Assembly: GCA_030584085.1 (NCBI GenBank) | Contig: CP129490.1 | Span: forward strand, 2,823,511 to 2,887,510 | Source of the DNA: Melioribacteraceae bacterium | Lineage (GTDB): Bacteria > Bacteroidota > Ignavibacteria > Ignavibacteriales > Melioribacteraceae | DNA: 64,000 nt | Direction of reading: 5' to 3' | Part shown: in pieces, positions 1-7,971 of the stretch | Layout: the number at the start of each line of letters is the position of its first letter | Numbering within the stretch: position 1 is the stretch's first letter | The notes under the pieces: generated by a model | What the model was told of the DNA's origin: nothing | The model's database searches: none | The model's input: the letters and a program-made list of their open reading frames with translations, nothing else | Program-made: the position numbers and the translations under genes

Positions 1-2
1 TA

Positions 3-641
3 CGGACGGCAAATTATACCTACATTACAAAGCGACAAAAAATTTACCGACTCAACCTCAAATATCCCTTAATTACAAAACCGGCTTTTGAAGATGCCAG
101 TGTTGGAATTGATGTTACTGCTGTTGTTACCAATCATAAGCAGCTTAAAGCGAGGATAGAATATATTCTTAATGAATTTCAGCAACCGGTATTAGTTGAA
201 GAATATATTGACGGACGCGAGTTGAACGTCGCGATTCTCGGTGATAAGAAACCGAGAGTTTTGCCAATAAGCGAAATAGATTTTTCGGAAATGCCGGATC
301 ATCTTTACAATATTGTAAGTTATCAAGCAAAGTGGGATCCGCTTCATGAAGCATATCATAAAACTATTCCAATTTGTCCGGCTCCACTAACAAAAAAAGT
401 AGAAGCTGAAGCTAAAGAAATTGCGTTAAAATGTTTTAAAACTATGGGATGTCGCGATTACTGCCGTGTTGATATGCGACTTAATAATAAAAATAAACTG
501 TATGTTTTAGAAGTAAATCCAAATCCTGATTTGACCGCAGATGCAGGATTTATGCGCTCGGCAAAATATGCCGGGATCTCATATAGAAAAGCATTAAAAA
601 GAATAGTTATGCTTGCTGCGAAGAGAGGCGGAGTACTTTAA
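3..641 (+). CDS. D-alanine--D-alanine ligase-like ATP-grasp protein (5' end outside window)
   Basis: The frame is open from the left edge of the window, so this is the C-terminal part of a longer protein. It reads KPAFEDASVGIDV, then VLVEEYIDGRELNVAILG, which is the ATP-grasp nucleotide-binding core. It ends with LEVNPNPDLTADAGF and AGISY, the Mg-binding and substrate region. Family knowledge: these enzymes join D-alanine or related amino or hydroxy acids using ATP in the cytosol. The NPNPDL...AGF form differs from classical Ddl (NTMPGFT), so it is more likely a Ddl-like paralogue than the housekeeping ligase. A TTG at 222 lies inside the domain and is not the start. The stop codon overlaps by four bases the end of the convergent RelE remnant. 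Confidence 0.8.
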   Translation, partial: RTANYTYITKRQKIYRLNLKYPLITKPAFEDASVGIDVTAVVTNHKQLKARIEYILNEFQQPVLVEEYIDGRELNVAILGDKKPRVLPISEIDFSEMPDHLYNIVSYQAKWDPLHEAYHKTIPICPAPLTKKVEAEAKEIALKCFKTMGCRDYCRVDMRLNNKNKLYVLEVNPNPDLTADAGFMRSAKYAGISYRKALKRIVMLAAKRGGVL

Positions 642-898
642 TTGTAGACATCTTTTCGATGACCTATTTTCAAAACTAAAATTAAAATTTCTTCAACTGA
701 CACTTTATACACCACTCTATATTCACCAATTCTAAAAAACCAAAAACCTTTGTATTGACCTTTTAAGGGTTTGCCCAACTCTTTTGGATTTAGAGCTAAT
801 TCATTTTCAATTTTGTTAAGAATTCTTAGACGATAGGTTTTATCAATCGATTTTCAATCCCTCTCAACACTTGCTTTATAAAGTATTTTATAAACCAA
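638..898 (-). pseudogene. RelE/ParE-family toxin interrupted by an in-frame TGA
   Basis: Reading the minus strand from a TTG at 898 gives YKILYKASVERD, a TGA codon (bases 854-856), then KSIDKTYRLRILNKIENE, GKPLKGQYKGFWFFRIG, EYRVVYKV and LKIGHRKDVYN. This is the full length and motif order of a RelE-type mRNA interferase: an N-terminal helix, then the GxxxxxRxGxYRVxY core and the GHRxxVY tail. The stop lies where relatives typically have leucine in a KDLKxID-like segment, and one substitution (TTA to TGA) would explain it. The gene overlaps the antitoxin stop by 11 bases, as in an intact toxin-antitoxin operon. A shortened protein restarting after the TGA would lack the first helix. A sequencing error is the main alternative. 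Confidence 0.8.
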
Positions 899-1106
899 GA
901 TGCTTTCTCATTTCTTGCGATGTAATTATTTCATCAGAAGCGTCTTCAAACCGATCTTTTGCAACTTGATAATCATAGTATTCACTGAAATAATTTTTTA
1001 GAGCTTCCACAACATAGAAAGTCTCTGTTTTGTTTGTTTTCTTAGCAGTTTTTTCCAGCAATAAAGAAATCTCGTCCTGAATTCTGAATGCTTTTACTTT
1101 TCCCAT
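888..1106 (-). CDS. RelB/RHH-type antitoxin
   Basis: A 72-residue protein. The N-terminal part (MGKVKAFRIQDEISLLLEK, then AKKTNKTETFYVVEAL) fits a ribbon-helix-helix DNA-binding domain of the CopG/RelB/DUF6290 type. The acidic C-terminal tail is expected to wrap the toxin. Family knowledge: such antitoxins neutralise RelE-like toxins and repress their own promoter as dimers. An AACGAGG ribosome site lies just before the ATG, and a perfect 23-base palindrome sits about 12 bases upstream. The partner toxin is interrupted, so the antitoxin may persist as a relic or act on other toxins in trans. Confidence 0.8.
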   Translation of the reverse strand: MGKVKAFRIQDEISLLLEKTAKKTNKTETFYVVEALKNYFSEYYDYQVAKDRFEDASDEIITSQEMRKHLGL

Positions 1107-1118
1107 ATTTATACCTCG

Positions 1119-1141
1119 TTATATGTGTAATACACATATAA
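1119..1141 (-). promoter_or_regulatory. Perfect 23-base palindrome, probable antitoxin operator
   Basis: Two 11-base arms, TTATATGTGTA and its exact reverse complement, flank a single central A. The site is immediately upstream of the ribosome site and start of the RHH antitoxin at 1106. RHH antitoxins bind such palindromes to autoregulate; the assignment to this protein is inference from position. Confidence 0.7.
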
Positions 1142-1319
1142 TATATTTGACAACTCATTCAAACCATAGGCTCCTTTCTGCAAATATGAAGTCAATATCG
1201 AATCCATTTGCGAAATATTTCTCTTTTTATTATGTTTCAATAGAGAATTTTTTCGCAATAAAAATTCTTCTCCGTTTTCAAGCAATTTGTAAGAAAAGGG
1301 AGAATAAATCATGAGTCAC

Positions 1320-1414
1320 TTCCTTATGTGAAGGAATAATCTAACACTAAGGGATGGAGACAAATAGCTTACTCACTTCTTTATTCCGAAGCACTCCATC
1401 TCATAAAGATGGAG
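1320..1414 (+). promoter_or_regulatory. Structured 5' leader with two mutually exclusive stems at the start codon
   Basis: A small hairpin (TTCCTT 1320-1325 with AAGGAA 1331-1336) is followed by GATGGAG at 1353-1359, CTCCATCT at 1394-1401 and AGATGGAG at 1407-1414. CTCCATC can pair either with the upstream GATGGAG (7 bp) or with the downstream copy (8 bp, 5-base loop). The downstream stem contains the ATG at 1409. This is the layout of a translational switch or attenuator. I could not match it to a known riboswitch; no B12 box or TPP motif was seen. Another hairpin lies at 1244-1268; nothing else is visible in 1142-1319. Confidence 0.4.
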
Positions 1415-1669
1415 AAAATTTTGGATACCAAATTTCACACACTAACAATTACAATTTACAATCGGGATGAAGTTTACGATCGCGTCGGTGAATTGCTGCA
1501 TTCATTTGCCGATAAGATTTCACTGCGTGTTGGATACCCGGTGCCAGATCAAAACATCTCAATAATATTTATAATTATCAAGGCAACTACCGATGAAATT
1601 GGAGCGTTAAGTGGAAAGCTCGGACAAATATCATCTGTAAAAGTAAAAAGCACAACATTGAAGATTTAG
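1409..1669 (+). CDS. TM1266-like iron-only hydrogenase system regulator family protein
   Basis: An 86-residue protein with an ACT/NikR-like ferredoxin-fold pattern. It begins with a beta strand (TLTITIYNRDEVYDRV), then LRVGYPVPDQNISIIFII, and ends with TTDEIGALSGKLGQI and VKVKS. The TTDEIGAL(S/T)GKLG...VKVKS string is diagnostic of the TM1266 family, small putative regulators named from [FeFe]-hydrogenase neighbourhoods. The molecular role is not settled and no hydrogenase gene is in the window. It ends 10 bases before the TonB receptor and is probably co-transcribed with it. The ATG lies inside a hairpin and has no clear Shine-Dalgarno sequence, so translation may be regulated. Confidence 0.75.
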   Translation: MEKILDTKFHTLTITIYNRDEVYDRVGELLHSFADKISLRVGYPVPDQNISIIFIIIKATTDEIGALSGKLGQISSVKVKSTTLKI

Positions 1670-1679
1670 AACGGAGTTT

Positions 1680-3977
1680 ATGATGAAAAAATTATTAGCA
1701 TTTATTTTAATTATATCCTTTCCAATTTTATCACTAATAGCACAAACCGGAACCATCAAAGGAATTGTAAGCGATAAAGAAACAGACCAACTTCTTATTG
1801 GGGCAAATTTGATTGTCAATCATACTAGTTATAACGGAACAACAAATAAGTTAGGTGAATTCTTAATTGAAGGAATTCCTACAGGTAAATATAATTTGAC
1901 AATTTCTTTTGTCGGTTATCAGACTTTAATTAATGAAATTAATGTAGAACAGAATGAAACTTTAGTTTTAAATGTAAAATTAAGTTCCACTCCTATTCAT
2001 TTAGGAGAAGTTATGGTAACAAGTACAAGAAGAGAAAATATTGTTAGAGAAATTTCATTACCTATTGAAGTTATTACCAAAACAAAATTAGAAGAAATTC
2101 CTTCTACCACAATTAGTGATGCTCTTACAAATGAACCCGGAGTAAATTTATCACGAGACGGAATTTGGGCAACTCATGTTAACATAAGAGGGTTAAGTAA
2201 ACAAAATGTAGTTACATTAATCGATGGCAACAGAATTGAAACCGCTACCAACATTGCTGCCGGAATGTCGTTAATAGATATTGATGATGTAGAAAGAATT
2301 GAAGTTATAAAAAGTGGTGTATCTTCATTATATGGAACGGGGGCAACTGGTGGTGTTGTTAATATTCAATCTTTAAAACCAGCTTACTCTGACGCACTAA
2401 ATATTTCCGGTAGTCTAAATAGCAGTTATAACAGTGTCAATGAAGGCTCAAAAGGAAATATTTCATTATCTGCAAGCCAATCAAATTGGTTTGCTAAATT
2501 CAGCGGAACTTTAAGAAATGCATCCAATACAGAAACACCGGAAGGTACTTTAGAAAACAGTCAATTTAAGGATAACAATATTTCTGCTGCTATTGGTTTT
2601 AGACCGTTTGTTAATCATGAATTAAAAATTAATTATCAACGCTTTAGTGCCAAGAATGTTGGAATACCCGGTGGCGATCCGTTCCCCGCAACGGCAGAAG
2701 CGAATTATCCAACCGAACTTAGAGAAATGTACAGCGTTGAGTACCAATTACAAAATTTATTTCCTTCTTTAATGACACTCTCCGCAAAATATTTTCATCA
2801 ATTAATTGAAAGAAGAGTTGAAATTATTCCGAACCAAAATGCAACAACAAACACAAGTGCCGATCATATTATTGATGGATTTCAATTTCAAACTGATTGG
2901 TATTTAAGCAATAACAACAGATTAATCGCCGGCATTGATTACTGGCAGAGAGAATATGACGGTTCACGAACTCGACATATAATTCCGCAAAAAAGATTTA
3001 TAATTGATTCGCCGGTGCCTAATTCAATTTATAAAAGTTTAGGAGTTTTCGCGCAAGATGAATTTATACTTTTCAATGATCAATTGAATTTAACTTTGGG
3101 CGGAAGGTATGATTTTATAAATGTATCGAATGAAGAAACCAATAATCCGAATTTCATAATCGTCGATGGAAATAGAAATGATCGCCCACCGATTATACCT
3201 GAAGCATCTTATCCCAAAAATGAAGACAGCGATAAATCTTGGAGTGCTAATATTGGATTGTTATTTAAGGCAACAGAGAACATTGATTTTACATTAAATC
3301 TTGCAAGAGCTTTTCGTTCGCCTACATTAGAGGAGCGTTATCAATATATTGATTTAGGTGGAACTGTTTATCTCGGAAATCCGAATTTAGATTCGGAGAA
3401 AAGTTACTCAATCGATTTGGGAATAAGATATTGGAGTGATTTCGCTTCAATTAAAGGAAATGTTTTCTATAATACTTTTACCGATTTAGTGGCTGATCAA
3501 TACGATGTAAATGACAGTTTATATAGAACTCAAAATATCGGTGAAGCGGAGTTATACGGATTCGAGTTAAGCGCGGAAGTTAATCCTTACAAAAAAATCG
3601 TCATGTATGGCAACACATCTTATGTAAGAGGAATAGATTCCGGGAATAAAACAGACTTAGCAGAAATTCCGCCATTGAATGGAGTTATAGGAATTAAGAC
3701 ACCAGTCAACGACTTATTCAGCGTTGATGTGAATTTCCAATATTCTGCCGAACAGAATAAAGTTGCACTTGGCGAAAAGTCCACTTCCGGATATGGAGTA
3801 TTAAATTTATTTGTAAATTCATTTCCTATTAATCTCGGTTTGGTTGATTTACAAATATTTGCAGGAATAGAAAATGTCTTCGATAAAGCATACAAAAATC
3901 ATCTTTCAACCTTCCGCGGTTTAGTCGCACTTGAACCTGGAAGAAACATCTTTACTAAAATTAAAGTTAGTTGGTAA
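1680..3977 (+). CDS. TonB-dependent outer-membrane receptor with N-terminal CarbopepD-reg-like domain
   Basis: A 765-residue protein. A signal peptide (MMKKLLAFILIISFPILSL, about residues 1-21) precedes a carboxypeptidase-regulatory-like beta-sandwich (about 23-105, GTIKGIVSDKE to LNVKLS). The plug domain follows (about 120-230, with VNIRGLSKQNVVTLIDG and GVSSLYGTGATGGVVNI), then a 22-strand-type barrel ending in an aromatic residue (IKVSW). Receptors of this kind import substrates such as cobalamin, siderophores or glycans using TonB energy. A GGAG site lies before the start; a second ATG follows at 1683. The substrate is unknown, but cobO nearby makes corrinoids a reasonable guess (inference). 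Confidence 0.9.
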   Translation: MMKKLLAFILIISFPILSLIAQTGTIKGIVSDKETDQLLIGANLIVNHTSYNGTTNKLGEFLIEGIPTGKYNLTISFVGYQTLINEINVEQNETLVLNVKLSSTPIHLGEVMVTSTRRENIVREISLPIEVITKTKLEEIPSTTISDALTNEPGVNLSRDGIWATHVNIRGLSKQNVVTLIDGNRIETATNIAAGMSLIDIDDVERIEVIKSGVSSLYGTGATGGVVNIQSLKPAYSDALNISGSLNSSYNSVNEGSKGNISLSASQSNWFAKFSGTLRNASNTETPEGTLENSQFKDNNISAAIGFRPFVNHELKINYQRFSAKNVGIPGGDPFPATAEANYPTELREMYSVEYQLQNLFPSLMTLSAKYFHQLIERRVEIIPNQNATTNTSADHIIDGFQFQTDWYLSNNNRLIAGIDYWQREYDGSRTRHIIPQKRFIIDSPVPNSIYKSLGVFAQDEFILFNDQLNLTLGGRYDFINVSNEETNNPNFIIVDGNRNDRPPIIPEASYPKNEDSDKSWSANIGLLFKATENIDFTLNLARAFRSPTLEERYQYIDLGGTVYLGNPNLDSEKSYSIDLGIRYWSDFASIKGNVFYNTFTDLVADQYDVNDSLYRTQNIGEAELYGFELSAEVNPYKKIVMYGNTSYVRGIDSGNKTDLAEIPPLNGVIGIKTPVNDLFSVDVNFQYSAEQNKVALGEKSTSGYGVLNLFVNSFPINLGLVDLQIFAGIENVFDKAYKNHLSTFRGLVALEPGRNIFTKIKVSW

Positions 3978-4008
3978 CAAACTAGAACACTGATGAGGCG
4001 GATTTATT

Positions 4009-4881
4009 ATGACATGGTTTATTATAGCACTTATTTCAGCAGTACTTTCAGCAACCGCATCGATTTTTGAGAAAAAAATTCTTTTTAGACTTGGGGCTTT
4101 AGAATTTTCATTTATGGCCGCTGTACTAACTCTGTTGTTTTCTATTCCCTTCTTTTTTGCAGTTGATTATGCCTTACTTCAACTAAATAGTTTATTTGTT
4201 CTTTATTTGAAATCAATTTTAGGAGCGTTGGCGTTTTGGTGCGTTATGCTCGCAATTAAAAATATGGAATTAAGCGGAGCGCTTCCCTTGCTTGTATTAA
4301 CTCCCGGCATTGTAGCATTTTTTGCATTTTTATTTTTAGGTGAAGCGCTATCCAATTTAGAAATCATTGGGATGATTTTACTGCTTGCCGGAACATATAT
4401 TTTGGAAAGAAAAGGAAAAGATTTTCTTGAACCTTTATTAATCTTTGTAAAATCAAGAAACCATCATTACATAATTTTTGCATTATCGCTTTTCACAATT
4501 ACTAGTCTCACCGATAAATGGTTACTGAGAGATTTTCAATTAGAACCAACTGTCTTCATTCCTTTCCAGCATTTGTTTCTTGCTGTTAATTTTTTAATAA
4601 TTGTTCTAGTAGTAGAAACAAATGTTTTTAAGAATATAAAAACTCATTCATCAGATATTTGGTTGTTTGTTATTGCTGTATCGATTTTTACAGTTGGTTA
4701 CAGATGGTCACAAGTAGAAGCAGTAAAGATTGCTCCCGTTGCATTAGTTTTAACGGTTAAAAGATCGTCGGTATTCTTTGCAACAATTATTGGCGGAAAA
4801 ATTTTTAAGGAACACCATCTAATAAGGAAAGCAATTGCAACATTGATAATGATTGGCGGTGCAGTTATTATGTTGTATTAA
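4009..4881 (+). CDS. EamA/DMT-superfamily transporter
   Basis: A 290-residue hydrophobic protein with about ten membrane helices in two repeated halves, as in EamA-domain drug/metabolite transporters. The first half contains MELSGALPLLVLTPGIVAFF and FLGEALSNLEIIGMILLLAG. The second contains VKIAPVALVLTVKRSSVFFA and a FKEHHLIRKAIA segment, the usual position of the second repeat's conserved FGE-like motif. It lies 31 bases after the TonB receptor on the same strand and probably belongs to that operon, so it could move the same ligand or an efflux product across the inner membrane. The substrate cannot be told from sequence. Confidence 0.85.
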   Translation: MTWFIIALISAVLSATASIFEKKILFRLGALEFSFMAAVLTLLFSIPFFFAVDYALLQLNSLFVLYLKSILGALAFWCVMLAIKNMELSGALPLLVLTPGIVAFFAFLFLGEALSNLEIIGMILLLAGTYILERKGKDFLEPLLIFVKSRNHHYIIFALSLFTITSLTDKWLLRDFQLEPTVFIPFQHLFLAVNFLIIVLVVETNVFKNIKTHSSDIWLFVIAVSIFTVGYRWSQVEAVKIAPVALVLTVKRSSVFFATIIGGKIFKEHHLIRKAIATLIMIGGAVIMLY

Positions 4882-4882
4882 T

Positions 4883-4963
4883 TTGTAAAGCGATGATCCC
4901 TCATCGCTTTTTATTAGGTTTTCAAAATTTTTAAGCAAGCGACCAAGGATGGTCGCTTTACAA
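4883..4963. repeat. 81-base double-hairpin repeat, copy 1
   Basis: The ends are perfect 11-base inverted repeats (TTGTAAAGCGA at 4883-4893 and its complement at 4953-4963). Inside are two hairpins: AAAGCGATGA/TCATCGCTTT with loop TCCC (4887-4910) and AAGCGACCA/TGGTCGCTT with loop AGGA (4937-4958). A second 81-base copy lies inverted at 33507-33587. The element fills the gap between the EamA stop and the convergent cobO stop, and may act as a bidirectional terminator. It resembles REP/BIME elements in architecture. Confidence 0.85.
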
Positions 4964-5497
4964 TTACGATTCGAATCCCTTTCGGCTGGTAATTCCCTTT
5001 TTGTAATAGTGTTTTACTTCTTTCATTTCTGTAACTAAGTCGGCGAGTTCTATTAATTCTTGTGGACAGTATCTTCCGGTTAATATTAATTCTTTGTTTA
5101 TAGGTTTTGATTTAACAATTTCGATTACATCTTGAAGTTCGACCAGCTTGAAATAAATTGAAACAATTATTTCATCTAAAATGATGATATCATAATTGTC
5201 TTTTGAAAACTCATCTTCTACTTTTTGCAACGCTAATTTTGCTTTCCTCTTTTCATTCTCACTCGGCAGTTCTTTTTTATACACAAAATCATCACCACAA
5301 TATTGTTCAACCGCTATATACTTTTGAAAATGTTGTAAAGCTTGCAATTCACTATAAGGATATTCCTTCATGAATTGAATAATTAGCGATTTGTACCCAA
5401 CACCGGCAGCGCGAATCGCTTGTCCGATTGCAGCGGTTGTTTTGCCTTTTCCGTTTCCGGTGTAAATTTGAGTGAAATATTTATTAACGTTTTCCAT
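4964..5497 (-). CDS. cobO: Cob(I)yrinic acid a,c-diamide adenosyltransferase (CobO/BtuR type)
   Basis: A 177-residue protein, close to the usual family length. It has a P-loop GNGKGKTT at residues 14-21, preceded by YFTQIYT, and a Walker-B-like DIIILDEI near residue 110. LILTGRYCPQELIELADLV and a C-terminal ITSRKGFES tail follow; all are typical of CobA/CobO/BtuR. The enzyme transfers the adenosyl group of ATP to Co(I) of corrinoids in the cytosol, for coenzyme B12 synthesis or salvage. Its start overlaps the end of the DUF1289 gene by 14 bases, suggesting translational coupling. No other cobalamin synthesis gene is in the window, which favours salvage (inference). Confidence 0.93.
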   Translation of the reverse strand: MENVNKYFTQIYTGNGKGKTTAAIGQAIRAAGVGYKSLIIQFMKEYPYSELQALQHFQKYIAVEQYCGDDFVYKKELPSENEKRKAKLALQKVEDEFSKDNYDIIILDEIIVSIYFKLVELQDVIEIVKSKPINKELILTGRYCPQELIELADLVTEMKEVKHYYKKGITSRKGFES

Positions 5498-5687
5498 CTT
5501 GTTGGAAACTTTTATAATTACCTAATCTTTGTGTAAGCGAATTCATAATTTCTACTCGTTTTTCATCAGAATAGAAAATCCAATTTGTGATTTCTTCGGA
5601 TGTTCTACCACATCCGATACAAATTGAACTAGAATTATCAAGTTTGCAGATATTATTGCATGGTGAGATTATTTTTTGATTATTCAT
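5484..5687 (-). CDS. DUF1289 family protein
   Basis: A 67-residue protein with the DUF1289 pattern: SPCNNICKLDNSSSICIGCG followed by RTSEEITNWIFYSDEKR. The spaced cysteines suggest a metal-binding knuckle. The function of DUF1289 is unknown. It overlaps the downstream cobO start by 14 bases, so the two are probably translated together. Confidence 0.8.
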   Translation of the reverse strand: MNNQKIISPCNNICKLDNSSSICIGCGRTSEEITNWIFYSDEKRVEIMNSLTQRLGNYKSFQQDGKR

Positions 5688-5738
5688 ATTAATAAGGAAC
5701 AGAATCTTCTATAAAATGAGTTCCCGAAAATATATAAG

Positions 5739-5780
5739 GTTCCGGATTTGGACACTTAGTATAAAGTGCCAAACCGGAAC
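5739..5780. terminator. Long imperfect hairpin downstream of S46 peptidase gene
   Basis: GTTCCGGATTTGGACACTT and its near-complement flank a short AT-rich loop. The hairpin lies about 20 bases after the stop of the peptidase gene that ends at 5800. It probably terminates that minus-strand operon and insulates the DUF1289-cobO unit. Confidence 0.6.
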
Positions 5781-5799
5781 AAATATATTTATACTTCTC

Positions 5800-7959
5800 T
5801 TAATTCGGTAACTTCCCTTCTAATAGTTCTTGAATCAATCTATCAGTTTTGTAAACATGTTTTAATGATTCGATTAATCCTTTTGAATCAACAGCGACGG
5901 CTCGGTTATTTTCCGGCATATACAAAAAGTTACCTGCTAAACTTTCTAAGTTACCATCAAAAACTAATCCGATTACTTCAGCATTTTGATTTATTATCGA
6001 ACTGCCGGAATTACCGCCAACAATGTCGAGAGTTGCAGCAAAGTTAATCGGTGTCTTGAGATCAAGTCCGTTTGGGGGAGTCTGCCAATTTGGAGTTAAA
6101 CCCCAAGGATAAAGTTTTTCATCAAATGAATAATATCTATCATACATTCCGTAGTAAGTTGTTTTACCGGGTGCAATTGTTCCATTATATTCATAACCTT
6201 TTATAACACCATCCGATAATCTTAATGTGGCGGTAGCATCAGGCGGCATTTGTTCGCCGAATAATTCGACAATCACTTTGCCTAATTTTTGGTTTAATAA
6301 AAGTAAAGCATCATCAAGTTCTTTATTCCTTTTCTTAAGTTCTTCTAATTCATCTTTCGTTGATTGAATAAAATATATAAAAGGATCGTTTGCATTCTTA
6401 ATTTCTTCATAGCTCATGATTTCTAATTCGAAAAATTTATCTCGACTTTGTAGAAATGAATTTGATAAAACATAATCAACAGCTTCTTCACCTCTGTTAT
6501 TATTAAATAATCGTTGTGCAAATTCATGTTCATTTCTAAATTCATGGTAGATTGAAGAAACAAATGCTCGCAATAATTTTCTTTGCAATTCTTCGTCAAA
6601 ATTTTCGGGATAAATACTTTCTAAAGTTGTACGCAAATTTTCTTGTCTAAATTTATCTGCTCGATCTTCATTTGGTAATCTCAATTCATTAATCAGTTTT
6701 TCCATTTCAATTGCCATTGATAAATATTGCGGTCTGCCGAACGGCATTAAGTTAAATACAAATTCTCTATAACCGTTTTTTCTTTTTTCTAAAAATAAAT
6801 TTTCTATATCGCTCCACAGTTCGCCATATTCGCTTTTTAATTCCGGATCATTCTGAACTTTATTAATTAGCTCGGTTTCAAAAAGTTTTTTACGAGACAT
6901 TAACGTTTCGTCAAGTAAACCTATATAACTTCCATAATATGATTTTCTTGAATTACCAAAACCCATAACCCTATTGAGCAACTCAGATTCACGTTCAGGA
7001 TATTTCATAAACATTTCGTAATACGCATCATAAATAGAATTAAGGTATTGCAATAAGAATGGATATCTCACATCTCTTTGCCATTCTAATTCAGCTACTG
7101 ATAATTGTCTATCCGTGTTACCGGGTCTTCCTATAATAAAAATTGGTTCATCTTCACTTGCACCTTCGGGATTATAATTAAAATAGAAATCTATTTTAGC
7201 GGGTTGATCGTTTTCGAAAGCTCTTAAAAACATATAATCCAGTTCATATCGTGGATATGTAAAATTATCCCAATCCCAACCGGTTGAAGCAATTTGAAAC
7301 TCAGGCGCCATTACAACTCTAATATCATCGTATCTTTTATAAAGATATAAAGAATACTTTCCACCATTATACAAAGTAACAACTTTTGATTCTAATCCGG
7401 TCTCTTCATTGTACTTTGTCTGAATCTCCTTTATTTTTTGATTTTTCACTTCAATTCTGGATGAATCGTTATCGGCTTGCTGCATAACGGAGAATATTTC
7501 ATCTGTCAGGTCAATAATTTTAACTAATTGATCAACGTATAAGCCATCAATTTTTCTTTCGTCAGCCAATGTCTCAGCATAAAAACCGGTTTTGAAAAGA
7601 TCTTCACCTTCTTTTTGAACAGTAAGTAAACCACCCCGTGCACAATGATGATTTGTCATTATCAATCCATCTTCCGAAAGAAATGCGCCCGAGCAACCAC
7701 CGCCGAATTGTAAAGCAGATTTTTGAACTTTTTCTATCCATTCTTCCGATGGTTCAAATCCGTATTGATCGTTAAAATAATCAAGAGGAAGATCGTCGAA
7801 AGTCCACATCTTTCCGAAGTCGGTTAAGTAATTTGTATTCGGTGAGAGTGTTTGTTGAGCAAAGTTAACCGCTGCGAATAAAAAGAAAGCAACAGTATAA
7901 ACCGTTGCTTTCTTGATAAAATTAAAAGTCATTTTGTGTCTATTAATTTTATTCATCAT
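5800..7959 (-). CDS. S46 family dipeptidyl-peptidase (DPP7-like), second of a tandem pair
   Basis: A protein of about 719 residues. A signal peptide (FIKKATVYTVAFFLFAAV) is followed by the chymotrypsin-like S46 fold, with catalytic His in LIMTNHHC (near residue 106) and Ser in GGNSGSS (near residue 651). The FDGN after the Ser motif carries Gly where acidic-specific DPP11 enzymes have Arg, so a DPP7-like preference for hydrophobic P1 residues is likely (family knowledge). S46 enzymes release dipeptides from oligopeptides in the periplasm or cell envelope. The frame opens at a TTG at 7968; I chose the ATG at 7959, and the ATG at 7932 (MTFNFIKK) is also possible. Twelve bases follow the upstream paralogue, so the two form an operon. 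Confidence 0.92.
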   Translation of the reverse strand: MMNKINRHKMTFNFIKKATVYTVAFFLFAAVNFAQQTLSPNTNYLTDFGKMWTFDDLPLDYFNDQYGFEPSEEWIEKVQKSALQFGGGCSGAFLSEDGLIMTNHHCARGGLLTVQKEGEDLFKTGFYAETLADERKIDGLYVDQLVKIIDLTDEIFSVMQQADNDSSRIEVKNQKIKEIQTKYNEETGLESKVVTLYNGGKYSLYLYKRYDDIRVVMAPEFQIASTGWDWDNFTYPRYELDYMFLRAFENDQPAKIDFYFNYNPEGASEDEPIFIIGRPGNTDRQLSVAELEWQRDVRYPFLLQYLNSIYDAYYEMFMKYPERESELLNRVMGFGNSRKSYYGSYIGLLDETLMSRKKLFETELINKVQNDPELKSEYGELWSDIENLFLEKRKNGYREFVFNLMPFGRPQYLSMAIEMEKLINELRLPNEDRADKFRQENLRTTLESIYPENFDEELQRKLLRAFVSSIYHEFRNEHEFAQRLFNNNRGEEAVDYVLSNSFLQSRDKFFELEIMSYEEIKNANDPFIYFIQSTKDELEELKKRNKELDDALLLLNQKLGKVIVELFGEQMPPDATATLRLSDGVIKGYEYNGTIAPGKTTYYGMYDRYYSFDEKLYPWGLTPNWQTPPNGLDLKTPINFAATLDIVGGNSGSSIINQNAEVIGLVFDGNLESLAGNFLYMPENNRAVAVDSKGLIESLKHVYKTDRLIQELLEGKLPN

Positions 7960-7971
7960 AATAACCAATTT

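Noticed and set aside
854-856. TGA in the RelE gene read as selenocysteine
   Set aside because: RelE has no cysteine or selenocysteine there, TGA is used as a normal stop elsewhere in the window, and no SECIS-like hairpin is evident.
1109-1314. Overlapping frames of about 60 codons on both strands between the antitoxin and the TM1266-like gene
   Set aside because: No domain, no ribosome site, and both run through the operator or hairpin region; they look like chance frames in AT-rich DNA.
1320-1414. Cobalamin, TPP, SAM or fluoride riboswitch
   Set aside because: I looked for the B12 box, TPP motifs and similar signatures and found none.
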